This document shows positions 26,323 to 34,453 of a stretch of DNA of 42,671 nucleotides, piece by piece. This stretch comes from Bacillus sp. X1(2014) (GTDB taxonomy: Bacteria; Bacillota; Bacilli; Bacillales_B; DSM-18226), in contig NZ_VEED01000029.1 in the NCBI RefSeq assembly GCF_007678255.1, positions 1 through 42,671 on the forward strand. The letters are read 5' to 3'. Position numbers and translations under genes: made by a program. The notes beneath the pieces are model-generated. The model saw nothing but the letters and a program-made list of their open reading frames with translations. It was not told the DNA's origin and made no database searches. Position 1 is the stretch's first letter. Each line of letters opens with the position of its first letter.

Positions 26323-27567
26323 ATGGCACTAGCACCAAAAACTAATACCGCACCACCACAGCAGATACAACTGAAACCCAATGAAAATGCAGGTTTACTT
26401 AGCCAGCCAAAAGCAGTTTGGGCTGTTTTTTTTGCAAGCATTATCGCGTTCATGGGGTTGGGTTTAGTTGATCCCATTTTGCCAGCAATTGCCGAACAAC
26501 TACATGCCTCACATAGTGAAGTTACCTTACTGTTCACTAGTTATAATGCAGTTATGGCAGTTGCCATGCTTATTACTGGGGTGATTTCTACAAGACTTGG
26601 CATTAAATGGACATTATTGTCGGGAATCGTGATCATTGCAGTCTTTTCAGCACTTGGAGGATTTTCAAACGGGATTTGGACCCTTGTCGGACTTCGAGGC
26701 GGATGGGGACTTGGAAATGCACTTTTTGTAGCAACAGCTTTATCAGCAATTGTTTCACTATCAAATAGCGGAACTGCAAAAGCGATCATCTTATATGAAG
26801 CAGCAATCGGTCTTGGAATTTCTGTTGGTCCTCTACTTGGCGGATGGCTTGGTGGAATGTCTTGGCGAGGTCCATTTCTTGGGGTTGCCACATTAATGAT
26901 TATTGCCTTTTTTGGTCTCTTTATTTTAATGCCAAAGTCAACCACACCAACAGGAGTAAAATCACGATCTTCTTTACTGGATCCATTCCGTGCCTTAAAA
27001 CATCGTTCACTTTTAGTTTTCGGTATTGCAGCGGCACTTTATAACTTCGGCTTCTTCACTTTGCTTGCATATGCACCATTCGTCATGGGCTTAGATGAGC
27101 ACGGGTTAGGATTCGTCTTCCTAGGCTGGGGAGTTTTGCTGGCTATTACCTCAGTTTTTATGGCTCCAAAACTGACTGTATGGTTTGGCACTATTAAATC
27201 AATGTGTTTAATGTTAATTTTATTTGCTCTACTTTTAGTGGTAATGGGAATATGGACATCGACACAATGGGTCATCATTACCGCTGTCATTTTAGCTGGC
27301 GCTTTATTAGGAAATAATAATACCCTTATTACAACAGCCGTGATGAATGCAGCTCCAGTTGAGCGATCAACGGCCTCTGCTGCCTATAGTTTTTTACGGT
27401 TTATTGGGGGTGCGATAGCACCATTTACAGCAGGTAAACTTGCCGAAATCTATAACCCAAGTGTTCCATTTTTAGTTGGAGGCGGGTTTGTAGTTATTTC
27501 GGTCCTATTTATCTGGATGAATAATAAACATATTAATCATGTAGATAATATCGAAATAGGCCATTAA
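26323..27567 (+). CDS. MFS efflux transporter, 12-helix type
   Basis: A 414-residue major-facilitator exporter. Twelve hydrophobic helices are visible. The phrase FMGLGLVDPILPAIAEQL in helix 1 is typical of DHA1-type drug exporters; the loop 2-3 motif is reduced to GVISTRLGIKWTLL. The ATG follows GGGGGAGA; an upstream stretch of 29 open codons has no site and spans the promoter. It is probably repressed by the divergent MarR protein. The substrate is unknown. Confidence 0.88.
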   Translation: MALAPKTNTAPPQQIQLKPNENAGLLSQPKAVWAVFFASIIAFMGLGLVDPILPAIAEQLHASHSEVTLLFTSYNAVMAVAMLITGVISTRLGIKWTLLSGIVIIAVFSALGGFSNGIWTLVGLRGGWGLGNALFVATALSAIVSLSNSGTAKAIILYEAAIGLGISVGPLLGGWLGGMSWRGPFLGVATLMIIAFFGLFILMPKSTTPTGVKSRSSLLDPFRALKHRSLLVFGIAAALYNFGFFTLLAYAPFVMGLDEHGLGFVFLGWGVLLAITSVFMAPKLTVWFGTIKSMCLMLILFALLLVVMGIWTSTQWVIITAVILAGALLGNNNTLITTAVMNAAPVERSTASAAYSFLRFIGGAIAPFTAGKLAEIYNPSVPFLVGGGFVVISVLFIWMNNKHINHVDNIEIGH

Positions 27568-27575
27568 AATGAAAG

Positions 27576-27607
27576 CAGGATCTGTGAATGAATCGCAGAT
27601 CCTTTTT
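27576..27607 (+). terminator. MFS gene terminator
   Basis: AGGATCTG (27577-27584) and CAGATCCT with a small loop, then TTTTT, just past the stop codon. Confidence 0.8.
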
Positions 27608-27611
27608 CTCA

Positions 27612-28496
27612 TTAGTGGATATCTTTTTTCTTAAATCGGCCTCCGCGCACTTCTGAAATGTCACCGATTGCTAAAAAGGCGTTCGGGTCAATATCCTGAA
27701 CAATCGTATTTAATTTTGATTCTTCCAACCTCGTAATAATACTGAAGATGACCTTCTTATTGTCACCAGTGAAGGCACCTTGCCCTTTAATATAGGTGAC
27801 TCCTCTTCCCAGCCTCGCATTAATTGCATTTCCAATCTCTTCGGCTTCGTCACTAATAATCCAAACAGATTTAGATTCTTCGAGGCCGGCTACAACGGTA
27901 TCAATAGCCTTCGATGCAATTACATAAGCTAGCAGGGAATACATGGCACGGTCCCAACTAAACACAAAACCTGCTGCACCTAATATAAAGATATTAATAA
28001 ACATGATGATTTGCCCAACAGAAAATGGAACTTTTTTCGTGATCAAAAGTGCCAGTATTTCTGTTCCATCTAAGGCACCGCCATTGCGGATAACAACACC
28101 TACCCCTGTACCGAGTATCATACCGCCAAAAACAGTAGCAAGGAGAATGTCATCGGTGAACGCTGGAATGGGATGAAAAAAGGAAGTGAAAATCGATAAA
28201 ACAATAATTCCATACACGGTAGATATAGCGAAGGTTTTTCCCATCTGCTTATATCCCATATAAACAAATGGCAGGTTTAAGATGAGGAGGAAAATTCCTA
28301 ATTGCCATCCTGTGATATGCGCAAGCATAATTGAAATACCTGTAATTCCACCATCAATAACATGGTTTGGAACTAGAAATATTTCTAACCCAGTTGCCAT
28401 TAGGATAGCTCCAATAGTGATGGCAATAGCTCGTAGAATGATCCTTCTTAGCGGTAACTTTCGGTGTTGTACTTTTTCTTGGGTAAGTTCTGTCAC
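27612..28496 (-). CDS. YitT-family membrane protein
   Basis: A 294-residue protein with five to six helices (DUF161) in the first 200 residues, then a cytoplasmic DUF2179 ligand-binding-like domain (GRGVTYIKGQGAFTGDNKKV near 225-245). The family phrases GLEIFLVPNHVIDGGITGIS and NGGALDGTEILAL are present. B. subtilis has several paralogues; their substrate is not known to me. The start is GTG; no in-frame ATG fits. It is a single gene. Confidence 0.9.
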   Translation of the reverse strand: MTELTQEKVQHRKLPLRRIILRAIAITIGAILMATGLEIFLVPNHVIDGGITGISIMLAHITGWQLGIFLLILNLPFVYMGYKQMGKTFAISTVYGIIVLSIFTSFFHPIPAFTDDILLATVFGGMILGTGVGVVIRNGGALDGTEILALLITKKVPFSVGQIIMFINIFILGAAGFVFSWDRAMYSLLAYVIASKAIDTVVAGLEESKSVWIISDEAEEIGNAINARLGRGVTYIKGQGAFTGDNKKVIFSIITRLEESKLNTIVQDIDPNAFLAIGDISEVRGGRFKKKDIH

Positions 28497-28650
28497 ATTA
28501 TCACATCTCTTCGTTAAAATTTAGTCATTATTATATCGGTAATATCTGAAACAACCTCGATCTATTGTTTAATTATATCATTTTTTTATCAAAGATGAAC
28601 TTAGGTTCATCTTTTCGATGATTTACTTTGTTAATCTACCCTTTTTTTCC

Positions 28651-28683
28651 AAAAAAATAGCTAAAATCCTACGATTTTAGCTA
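28651..28683 (-). terminator. terminator of the sulfate assimilation operon
   Basis: On the minus strand TAGCTAAAATC, a 4-nt loop and GATTTTAGCTA (28658-28683) are followed by TTTTTTT. Confidence 0.88.
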
Positions 28684-28691
28684 AAATAAAT

Positions 28692-29420
28692 TTATTCACC
28701 TTCTGTGGCTCGTTCAATAATAATATCTTCAATGACACGATGTTTACTCAGTTGGCTAGTGTGAATGATCTGCTGACCTAACTTTTGTCTGATCTTGACC
28801 ATATGATCCACTTCTTTTAGAAGAAGGCCGGAAAATAATAAATAAGGAATGACAATTATTTTTCCAACAGAATTAACAGAAATGGATTCAAGCCCTTCTT
28901 TAAGCCTTGGCTCTGTTGCAGCTAAATAACAAACCGCTACTTTTTCAATTCCAAGTCGATCACTAATCCCTTTCGTAATCGCGGCAAAGGCCGAGTGAAT
29001 ACTCTTATCACTACTTCCCCTTCCGACAATTAAAACCGAATCTTTATGTGTCAAATCGGTGACCGTTTCCCTAACCATCTCAGCAATCCCATCGAGAATT
29101 TTCCCTTGAACACCAAATGGATCTCTTATCTTTACATTGATGGTTGGATACCGCTCGCAAAGAGAAGAAAGAGCTTGTGGAATATCTTCATTAATATGAC
29201 CAGCAGCCAATAAAAATAAGGGAACGACAGTTATCTCCGTCGCTCCCCTATCTACACAGTGCAGAAAGCCCTCTTCAATACCTGGCTTGGTCAACTCGAG
29301 AAAACAGATTTCCTGAATTTCCACATTTATTCGTTCCATCACTCTATGTATAAAAGATTTGGCTTCTTCAGCACCCTCTTTTGAACGTGTACCATGGCCA
29401 ATGTATAGAATTGCTTTCAC
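28692..29420 (-). CDS. sirB: sirohydrochlorin ferrochelatase (CbiX/SirB type)
   Basis: Inserts iron into sirohydrochlorin, the last step to sirohaem, the cofactor of sulfite reductase. The 242 residues form two CbiX halves. The first begins AILYIGHGTRSKEGAEE with the metal-binding His, and VPLFLLAAGHINEDIP holds the second. The second half repeats the pattern at VLIVGRGSSDKS. The start chosen is the GTG (29420) eight bases after AAGGAG; another GTG two codons earlier is too close to it. It ends the cysH operon, matching YlnE of B. subtilis. The companion SUMT and dehydrogenase genes (ylnD, ylnF) are missing here. Confidence 0.88.
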   Translation of the reverse strand: MKAILYIGHGTRSKEGAEEAKSFIHRVMERINVEIQEICFLELTKPGIEEGFLHCVDRGATEITVVPLFLLAAGHINEDIPQALSSLCERYPTINVKIRDPFGVQGKILDGIAEMVRETVTDLTHKDSVLIVGRGSSDKSIHSAFAAITKGISDRLGIEKVAVCYLAATEPRLKEGLESISVNSVGKIIVIPYLLFSGLLLKEVDHMVKIRQKLGQQIIHTSQLSKHRVIEDIIIERATEGE

Positions 29421-29519
29421 CCTCACTGCTCCTTCCTTGCTTCACTTACTTACTATCCTCTACCATTCAAGAGATTGCCATACTTCCCTCTTAAGCGAGA
29501 GAAGTAACCACCTTCTCTT

Positions 29520-30119
29520 TTAGATAATGTTCTTCTCTTTTAGATAAGCAAAGACTTGTTCCACCGCTTCTTCAACTGTTACTTGATCTGAGTGAAGAGT
29601 AATTTCTGGTTGTTCTGGTGCTTCGTATGGTGAATCAATTCCGGTGAAATCCTTAATCTCTCCGCGGCGTGCTTTTGCATACAGCTGCTTTGGGTCTCTA
29701 CGTTCACATTCTTCAATCGGGCATTGCACAAAGACTTCTATAAATTCACCGTCTTCGAACAAAGCACGGACTTGGTCACGATCAGAGCGGAATGGAGAAA
29801 TAAAAGCAGTCGTCACAACTTTGCCACTGTCGACAAACAATTTAGCCACTTCGCCTATTCTTCTTATATTTTCAGTTCGGTCATAATCGGAAAAACCAAG
29901 ATCTTTATTTAAACCGTGGCGAATATTATCCCCATCGAGAACATATTCACTGATTCCCCGGCGGAATAATTCGTTAGATACCGCATTAGCGATCGTTGAT
30001 TTACCAGACCCTGAGAGTCCAGTAAACCAAAGGGCACAGCTTCCATGCCCATTTTTTTCACGTCGATTTTCTTTTGAAATAGTTGTGTCATGCCATGTAA
30101 TATTTGTTGGTTTAGCCAT
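29520..30119 (-). CDS. cysC: adenylylsulfate kinase
   Basis: Phosphorylates APS to PAPS with ATP in sulfate assimilation. The 199 residues are a normal length. P-loop GLSGSGKST is at residues 34-42. [16 protein letters not shown] and [13 protein letters not shown] bind APS, and [13 protein letters not shown] follows. It starts 15 bp after sat. The last codons overlap one copy of a 16-bp direct repeat, TTATCTAAAAGAGAAG on the minus strand, whose second copy lies just past the stop (29512-29527 and 29532-29547). Confidence 0.95.
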   Translation of the reverse strand: MAKPTNITWHDTTISKENRREKNGHGSCALWFTGLSGSGKSTIANAVSNELFRRGISEYVLDGDNIRHGLNKDLGFSDYDRTENIRRIGEVAKLFVDSGKVVTTAFISPFRSDRDQVRALFEDGEFIEVFVQCPIEECERRDPKQLYAKARRGEIKDFTGIDSPYEAPEQPEITLHSDQVTVEEAVEQVFAYLKEKNII

Positions 30120-30134
30120 AGATATAATTCCTCC

Positions 30135-31283
30135 TTACACGGTAGCTGTTTCTTTCATTCCTTCGATTAGTACTTCTACAACCTCTTTACGGCTAAAGGT
30201 GGATGGTGGCAATACGCCAGCGCGTAGCATCTCTCTTACTTTTGTTCCGGAAAGGATGACTCTGTCTTCCTTGCTATGCGGGCAAGTTTTATCTGAGGCC
30301 ATTCCCTCACATTTGTTGCAATAGAAGCTATGTTCAAAGAACAAAGGCTTAATGCCTAGCTCTTCTTCTGTAAAATTACTAAAAATGTGCTGGGCATCGT
30401 AAGTTCCGTAATAGTTACCAACACCTGCGTGGTCACGACCGACAATAAAGTGAGTGCAGCCAAAATTTTTACGAGCAAGTGCATGGAAAATTGCTTCCCT
30501 TGGACCTGCATATCTCATTGCAGCTGGGTACACACCTAACTGTGCACGCTCTTTTGGATAATAATTATCTAGTAGCACTCGGTAGCTTTTTAAACGAACC
30601 TCTGCTGGGACGTCATCTGACTTTGTTTCACCAACTAGCGGGTTTACAAACAAGCCATCAACAGTCTCAAGAGCTGCCTTTTGAATGTATTCATGTGCGC
30701 GGTGAATCGGATTTCTAGTTTGGAAACCTACCACTGTCTTCCATCCTTTTTCTTCAAAAATGGCCCGAGTTTCCTTTGGCTCAAACCATACATCACCGAA
30801 GACACCTTTTTCTGATTTTTTAACTAGAACGATTTCTCCTGCCACGTATACTGGTCCTCTTTCATAAAGACGCTTCACACCTGGGTGGGCAAGTTCTCCT
30901 GTTTTATACACTTCAACTGCTTCCTTGTCTAAATCAGGTTCATACCATTCTGAAACTTTAATAACTCCATAAACTTCGTTGTTATAAGTAAGTTTGAATT
31001 CTTCTCCAACAACTAGTGATCCAGCAACCTCGTATGAAACTGGAAGTGTAACTGGGATGGACCAAATTGTATTGTCTGCTAAACGCATATTGTTAACAAC
31101 AGATTCATAATCTGCTTTGCCAAGAAAACCTTTTAATGGGCTAAATAAACCAATTCCGATTAATTCAAGGTCACTTAAGGCAATCGCATCAATTTCTAGT
31201 TCTTTTACTACTGAAGTTAGATCGTAATTAGGGTCAAACGCTTGTATAAGTTTGCCTCCATGAGGTTTTGGTAAGTATGACAT
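30135..31283 (-). CDS. sat: sulfate adenylyltransferase (ATP sulfurylase)
   Basis: Makes APS from sulfate and ATP, the first step of sulfate activation. At 382 residues it is the single-domain Bacillus form. [15 protein letters not shown] carries the QxRNP and HxxH catalytic motifs, and [17 protein letters not shown] is the second ATP-binding segment. [15 protein letters not shown] has three cysteines and a histidine that bind zinc in this class. The ATG chosen follows AAAGG; a TTG three codons earlier is too close to it. It lies between cysH and cysC in one operon. Confidence 0.95.
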   Translation of the reverse strand: MSYLPKPHGGKLIQAFDPNYDLTSVVKELEIDAIALSDLELIGIGLFSPLKGFLGKADYESVVNNMRLADNTIWSIPVTLPVSYEVAGSLVVGEEFKLTYNNEVYGVIKVSEWYEPDLDKEAVEVYKTGELAHPGVKRLYERGPVYVAGEIVLVKKSEKGVFGDVWFEPKETRAIFEEKGWKTVVGFQTRNPIHRAHEYIQKAALETVDGLFVNPLVGETKSDDVPAEVRLKSYRVLLDNYYPKERAQLGVYPAAMRYAGPREAIFHALARKNFGCTHFIVGRDHAGVGNYYGTYDAQHIFSNFTEEELGIKPLFFEHSFYCNKCEGMASDKTCPHSKEDRVILSGTKVREMLRAGVLPPSTFSRKEVVEVLIEGMKETATV

Positions 31284-31321
31284 TTTTATCAACCTTTCAA
31301 TTATAAGTTTTCATTCAATTC

Positions 31322-32035
31322 CTACGAGTGCAAACCACACTCTGTTTTGCTGCTGCCAGACCAACGTCCAGCACGGGAATCACCATTAGTTCCAACAGCC
31401 TGAGTACAAGGGAAACAACCAATACTTGGATAGTTTTGGTCATGTAATTGGTTATAAGGAAGGTCCTTTTCCTTGATGTATTCCCAAACCTCATCCCAGG
31501 TCCAATGAATAAGCGGGCAAATTTTTATATTTTGAAATTTTTCATCCTTATTTAAGAATTGAGTATCCTTTCTTGTTGGAGACTGCTCCCTGCGTAGACC
31601 TGAAATCCATGCCTCTCTTGGGGTTAATGCCTCACGTAAAGGAATAACCTTTCTAATTTGGCAGCATTGATTAGGTTCCCTTTTCCATAAGGCAGAGCCG
31701 TATTCTGCTGCTTGTTCATCTAAACTCAATTTAGGAGTTTTTCGCTCGATTTGAAGCTCTGGAAAACGTGCTTCAATTTTGTCGATTACCTCGTATGTTT
31801 CGGGAAAATGAAGTCCTGTATCTAGAAAAACGATTTGAGCATCTTTTTTAACTTGATAAATTAGATCAATTAATACTATGGCTTCTGCACCAAAACTGGA
31901 GGCATAGACAATTTTTTCTTCAGGATACTGGCTGTATGCCCATTCTAAAACAGCACGTGCACCCTTTGTCGGGTCTTCAATGGAAAAAGTATCCGAAATT
32001 TGATCCCAGTTTTCATAAGTCACTGCTTTTGACAT
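31322..32035 (-). CDS. cysH: APS/PAPS reductase
   Basis: Reduces activated sulfate to sulfite using thioredoxin. The 237 residues contain the PP-loop-like [16 protein letters not shown]. The iron-sulfur cluster motif is CC (QCCQIRK) plus CFPC, marking the 4Fe-4S type that can use APS. The catalytic Cys is in the tail ECGLH. The ATG follows GGGAGG; the open frame extends 21 codons further upstream with no site. It is the first gene of cysH-sat-cysC-sirB. Confidence 0.94.
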   Translation of the reverse strand: MSKAVTYENWDQISDTFSIEDPTKGARAVLEWAYSQYPEEKIVYASSFGAEAIVLIDLIYQVKKDAQIVFLDTGLHFPETYEVIDKIEARFPELQIERKTPKLSLDEQAAEYGSALWKREPNQCCQIRKVIPLREALTPREAWISGLRREQSPTRKDTQFLNKDEKFQNIKICPLIHWTWDEVWEYIKEKDLPYNQLHDQNYPSIGCFPCTQAVGTNGDSRAGRWSGSSKTECGLHS

Positions 32036-32135
32036 CCCTGTGGACCTCCCTGTTGATTTACTAGAGTAATAGATCCATATTATAATGGACCTGAGCATGT
32101 GCTCAATATATCCCTGTATTTATTATTTAAAATTA

Positions 32136-32163
32136 ATCCTACCATACACATAGGAATTGTCAA
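32136..32163 (-). promoter_or_regulatory. sigma-A promoter of the cysH operon
   Basis: On the minus strand TTGACA (32158-32163), a 16-bp spacer and TAGGAT (32136-32141) with TG extension. ATAGGAATT on the + strand overlaps the -35 and resembles part of the CymR operator as I recall it. The leader to cysH (about 95 nt) contains GAGCA-TG-TGCTC and an ATCCAT-ATGGAT-type hairpin, but no S-box riboswitch motif. Confidence 0.55.
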
Positions 32164-32229
32164 GTTGATTTATTATAATATTTTAAAAAGTATTTAAGAA
32201 GGCAAAATAAAACATTTATTTACCTAAGA

Positions 32230-32261
32230 AATTAACAAAGCAGACATGTTTACATGTCTGC
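32230..32261 (-). terminator. hairpin after the YhgE-type gene
   Basis: GCAGACATG-TTTA-CATGTCTGC is a 9-bp perfect stem. The minus-strand T-tract is broken (TTTGTTAATTT), so the terminator call is moderate. Confidence 0.55.
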
Positions 32262-32289
32262 GAATTCCTACTTGTTTTCTTGATACCCC

Positions 32290-34326
32290 CTAGGGAATAA
32301 TCCTCGTCGTTCTTGCCTTTTCTGCTGTTTTTTGAATCCGTTTACTTAAAGGTTTTTTTAACATCAATGCTAAAAGTAAGCTCAACGCAATAAAGACAAC
32401 CAGTGCGAATAGATCTTTTATCACGACCTCAACAATCATGCCGCCAACTGTCTCACGAAGCATACTCACGGCATAGGTAAATGGCATAAAAGGATTGATT
32501 GCTTGAAAAAATGATGAGGTCAAACTAACTGGAAAGGTTGCACCAGAACTTGAGATTTGCAGTACCAAAAAAATGATCGCTAACCCTTTTCCAATATTGC
32601 CAAACACCGAACATAAGGAATAAGTGATTGTGACAAATACCATGCTGATAAACAAACTAAAAAGTACAAACCAGAGTTTGTCTACTGCATACGTATGAAT
32701 GAGAAATAAATCACCAAAGGAAACGATGGCAGCTTGGAAGATTCCGATGGTAAGAAAGGTAAGAAGCCTTCCTAAAAAAAGCTGGTACCCTTTAAAGCTA
32801 GAATCTGGATTGTCAACATCCACTTTAAGTGAAGCAATTAAGAGTGTCGCACCAACCCAAAGTGCTAGCATCGTGTAAAATGGTGTCATTGCCGATCCAT
32901 AGTTCGGAATAGGAAATAGCCGGTTTGTTTTTAATAAGATTGGATTCGAAAGAAAACTACTTTCTTTTTGAGGATCATGCTTTAGAAACTGGATTAAATC
33001 ATACATATTTACACTGCTTTCAAATCTTCTAATTTTATCAGCAGCACTCCTTATTTTCTCCTCAAAACCAGGTAAATCGTTACGAGCTAAGTCCGCTGCT
33101 TTGTGGACAGCCCTCACAAAAGCAGGAAACCTCGTTCTAAATAAATCTGATGCATTTCGAATATCGCTTTCTAAATTTGGTAAACCTGTCCGGACAAAGT
33201 CAGCGGCACTATGGATTTTTTGTTCGTAATTCGCAAAATCATTTTTAAAAAAATCGGCTGCTGTGTTAACATCTTTTGTCAGTTCATCTACTTTCTGATG
33301 TAGACCTGTCTGTGCTTCCACAACATTTCCATGTATTTTTAAGAGTTCTTCGAATATCCTGCTTATCTCTGCTTGTTGTTCTTTGGACTCACTCTGTGAT
33401 ACTGAAGATTCCTTCATTTGTTCAAGTGACTGAAGTAAAACGTTTTCTACTTCTGTTAAATTGGATACAGCACCTGAAATAAGCTCCCTCACATCCTGGA
33501 TACTAGAAATTTTCTCTTGCAGGGTTATGACTTTCTCTCCTGATTCTTTGATAAGTGGTAACCGTTCTTCAACCTTTAAAATACTTGCAGCTGCCTCCTT
33601 TATTTCTGGTATTCTCTGCTCTAACTCGATTACTTTTTGTCCCTTTGCCTGGATATCAGGTAACTTCTTTTCGAGTTCAATCGCTGCTTTCCCCATTTTT
33701 TCTATTTCAGGCAAAGCGTTTTCCAAAGCAAAAATTTGCTTTTCAACATTATGTATAGATGGCAGCGCTTGCTCCAATTCAATTCCGGCTTTATAAAATC
33801 CATTGAAAATGGCTTCGCTTACTGTCTTAATAAATGCTTGGCTTATTTGGGCGGTTACACTTGATGCTCCTGAATTTACGATTTTAGGAGCAACAGCATT
33901 GATTTTTTCATTTACCCCGAATTCGATTTCTGGTTTTTGAGGGTTTATCTCTAAGATGCTCGACAGTTTCCTTGAAAAATCCCTAGGAATGATGAGATAA
34001 GCATAATAACGACCTTTTTCAACTCCACTTTCTGCTGCCTCACGACTAACAAATACCCAGCCAAGTTGATGATTCTTTTTAAGATTCTTGATGGTATCGT
34101 TACCGACATTTATTTTTTTTCCGCGAATTTCGGTTCCTTCATCTTCGTTACTAACAGCCACACGAATCCCAGATGTATTACTATACGGGTCCCACATTGA
34201 CTTTATGTTCACCCAAGCATAAGCCGACGGCAGTACCATAAGTGCACCAATTAACAACACTACAGTAGGAACTCGAAAGATATTCTTCCAATCAGTTTTA
34301 TATATGTGCCAAACTTTCCCGATCAT
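32290..34326 (-). CDS. YhgE/Pip-family membrane protein
   Basis: A 678-residue protein of the YhgE/Pip type, related to phage-infection proteins and the ABC-2 permease superfamily. One helix near 20-38 leads to a large external region, and about five helices occupy the last 220 residues. The external part has two repeat arrays: about six 17-residue repeats of the form ELEKKLPDIQAKGQKVI (182-285) and four to five 18-residue repeats of the form AADFVRTGLPNLESDIRN after that. These predict a long helical stalk. The start follows AGGGGGGA; 77 further open codons upstream overlap the ltaS terminator and end and have no site. Function is not established; envelope export or surface contact is likely. 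Confidence 0.88.
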   Translation of the reverse strand: MIGKVWHIYKTDWKNIFRVPTVVLLIGALMVLPSAYAWVNIKSMWDPYSNTSGIRVAVSNEDEGTEIRGKKINVGNDTIKNLKKNHQLGWVFVSREAAESGVEKGRYYAYLIIPRDFSRKLSSILEINPQKPEIEFGVNEKINAVAPKIVNSGASSVTAQISQAFIKTVSEAIFNGFYKAGIELEQALPSIHNVEKQIFALENALPEIEKMGKAAIELEKKLPDIQAKGQKVIELEQRIPEIKEAAASILKVEERLPLIKESGEKVITLQEKISSIQDVRELISGAVSNLTEVENVLLQSLEQMKESSVSQSESKEQQAEISRIFEELLKIHGNVVEAQTGLHQKVDELTKDVNTAADFFKNDFANYEQKIHSAADFVRTGLPNLESDIRNASDLFRTRFPAFVRAVHKAADLARNDLPGFEEKIRSAADKIRRFESSVNMYDLIQFLKHDPQKESSFLSNPILLKTNRLFPIPNYGSAMTPFYTMLALWVGATLLIASLKVDVDNPDSSFKGYQLFLGRLLTFLTIGIFQAAIVSFGDLFLIHTYAVDKLWFVLFSLFISMVFVTITYSLCSVFGNIGKGLAIIFLVLQISSSGATFPVSLTSSFFQAINPFMPFTYAVSMLRETVGGMIVEVVIKDLFALVVFIALSLLLALMLKKPLSKRIQKTAEKARTTRIIP

Positions 34327-34416
34327 AATCCCCCCTATACAGACTTCCTTCTGCCTATATCTTTTCACCTTTTGAAAATAATGATGCAAGCGGAATGTGT
34401 TTGTACAAATTGAAGG

Positions 34417-34452
34417 ACAAAAAAACTGCCTGAGAATTTCCTCAGGCAGTTT
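34417..34452 (-). terminator. ltaS terminator
   Basis: On the minus strand AAACTGCCTGAG, a 6-nt loop and CTCAGGCAGTTT (34423-34452) are followed by TTTT. Confidence 0.9.
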
Positions 34453-34453
34453 A

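Noticed and set aside
29421..29519. T-box-like motif (AAGGTGGTTAC) between cysC and sirB
   Set aside because: The GGTGGNACCGCG core does not match, there is no terminator helix, and the gap is too short for a T-box.
32036..32135. S-box (SAM) riboswitch before cysH
   Set aside because: The leader is only about 95 nt and lacks the GAGG-type and terminator elements of the S-box; only small hairpins are seen.
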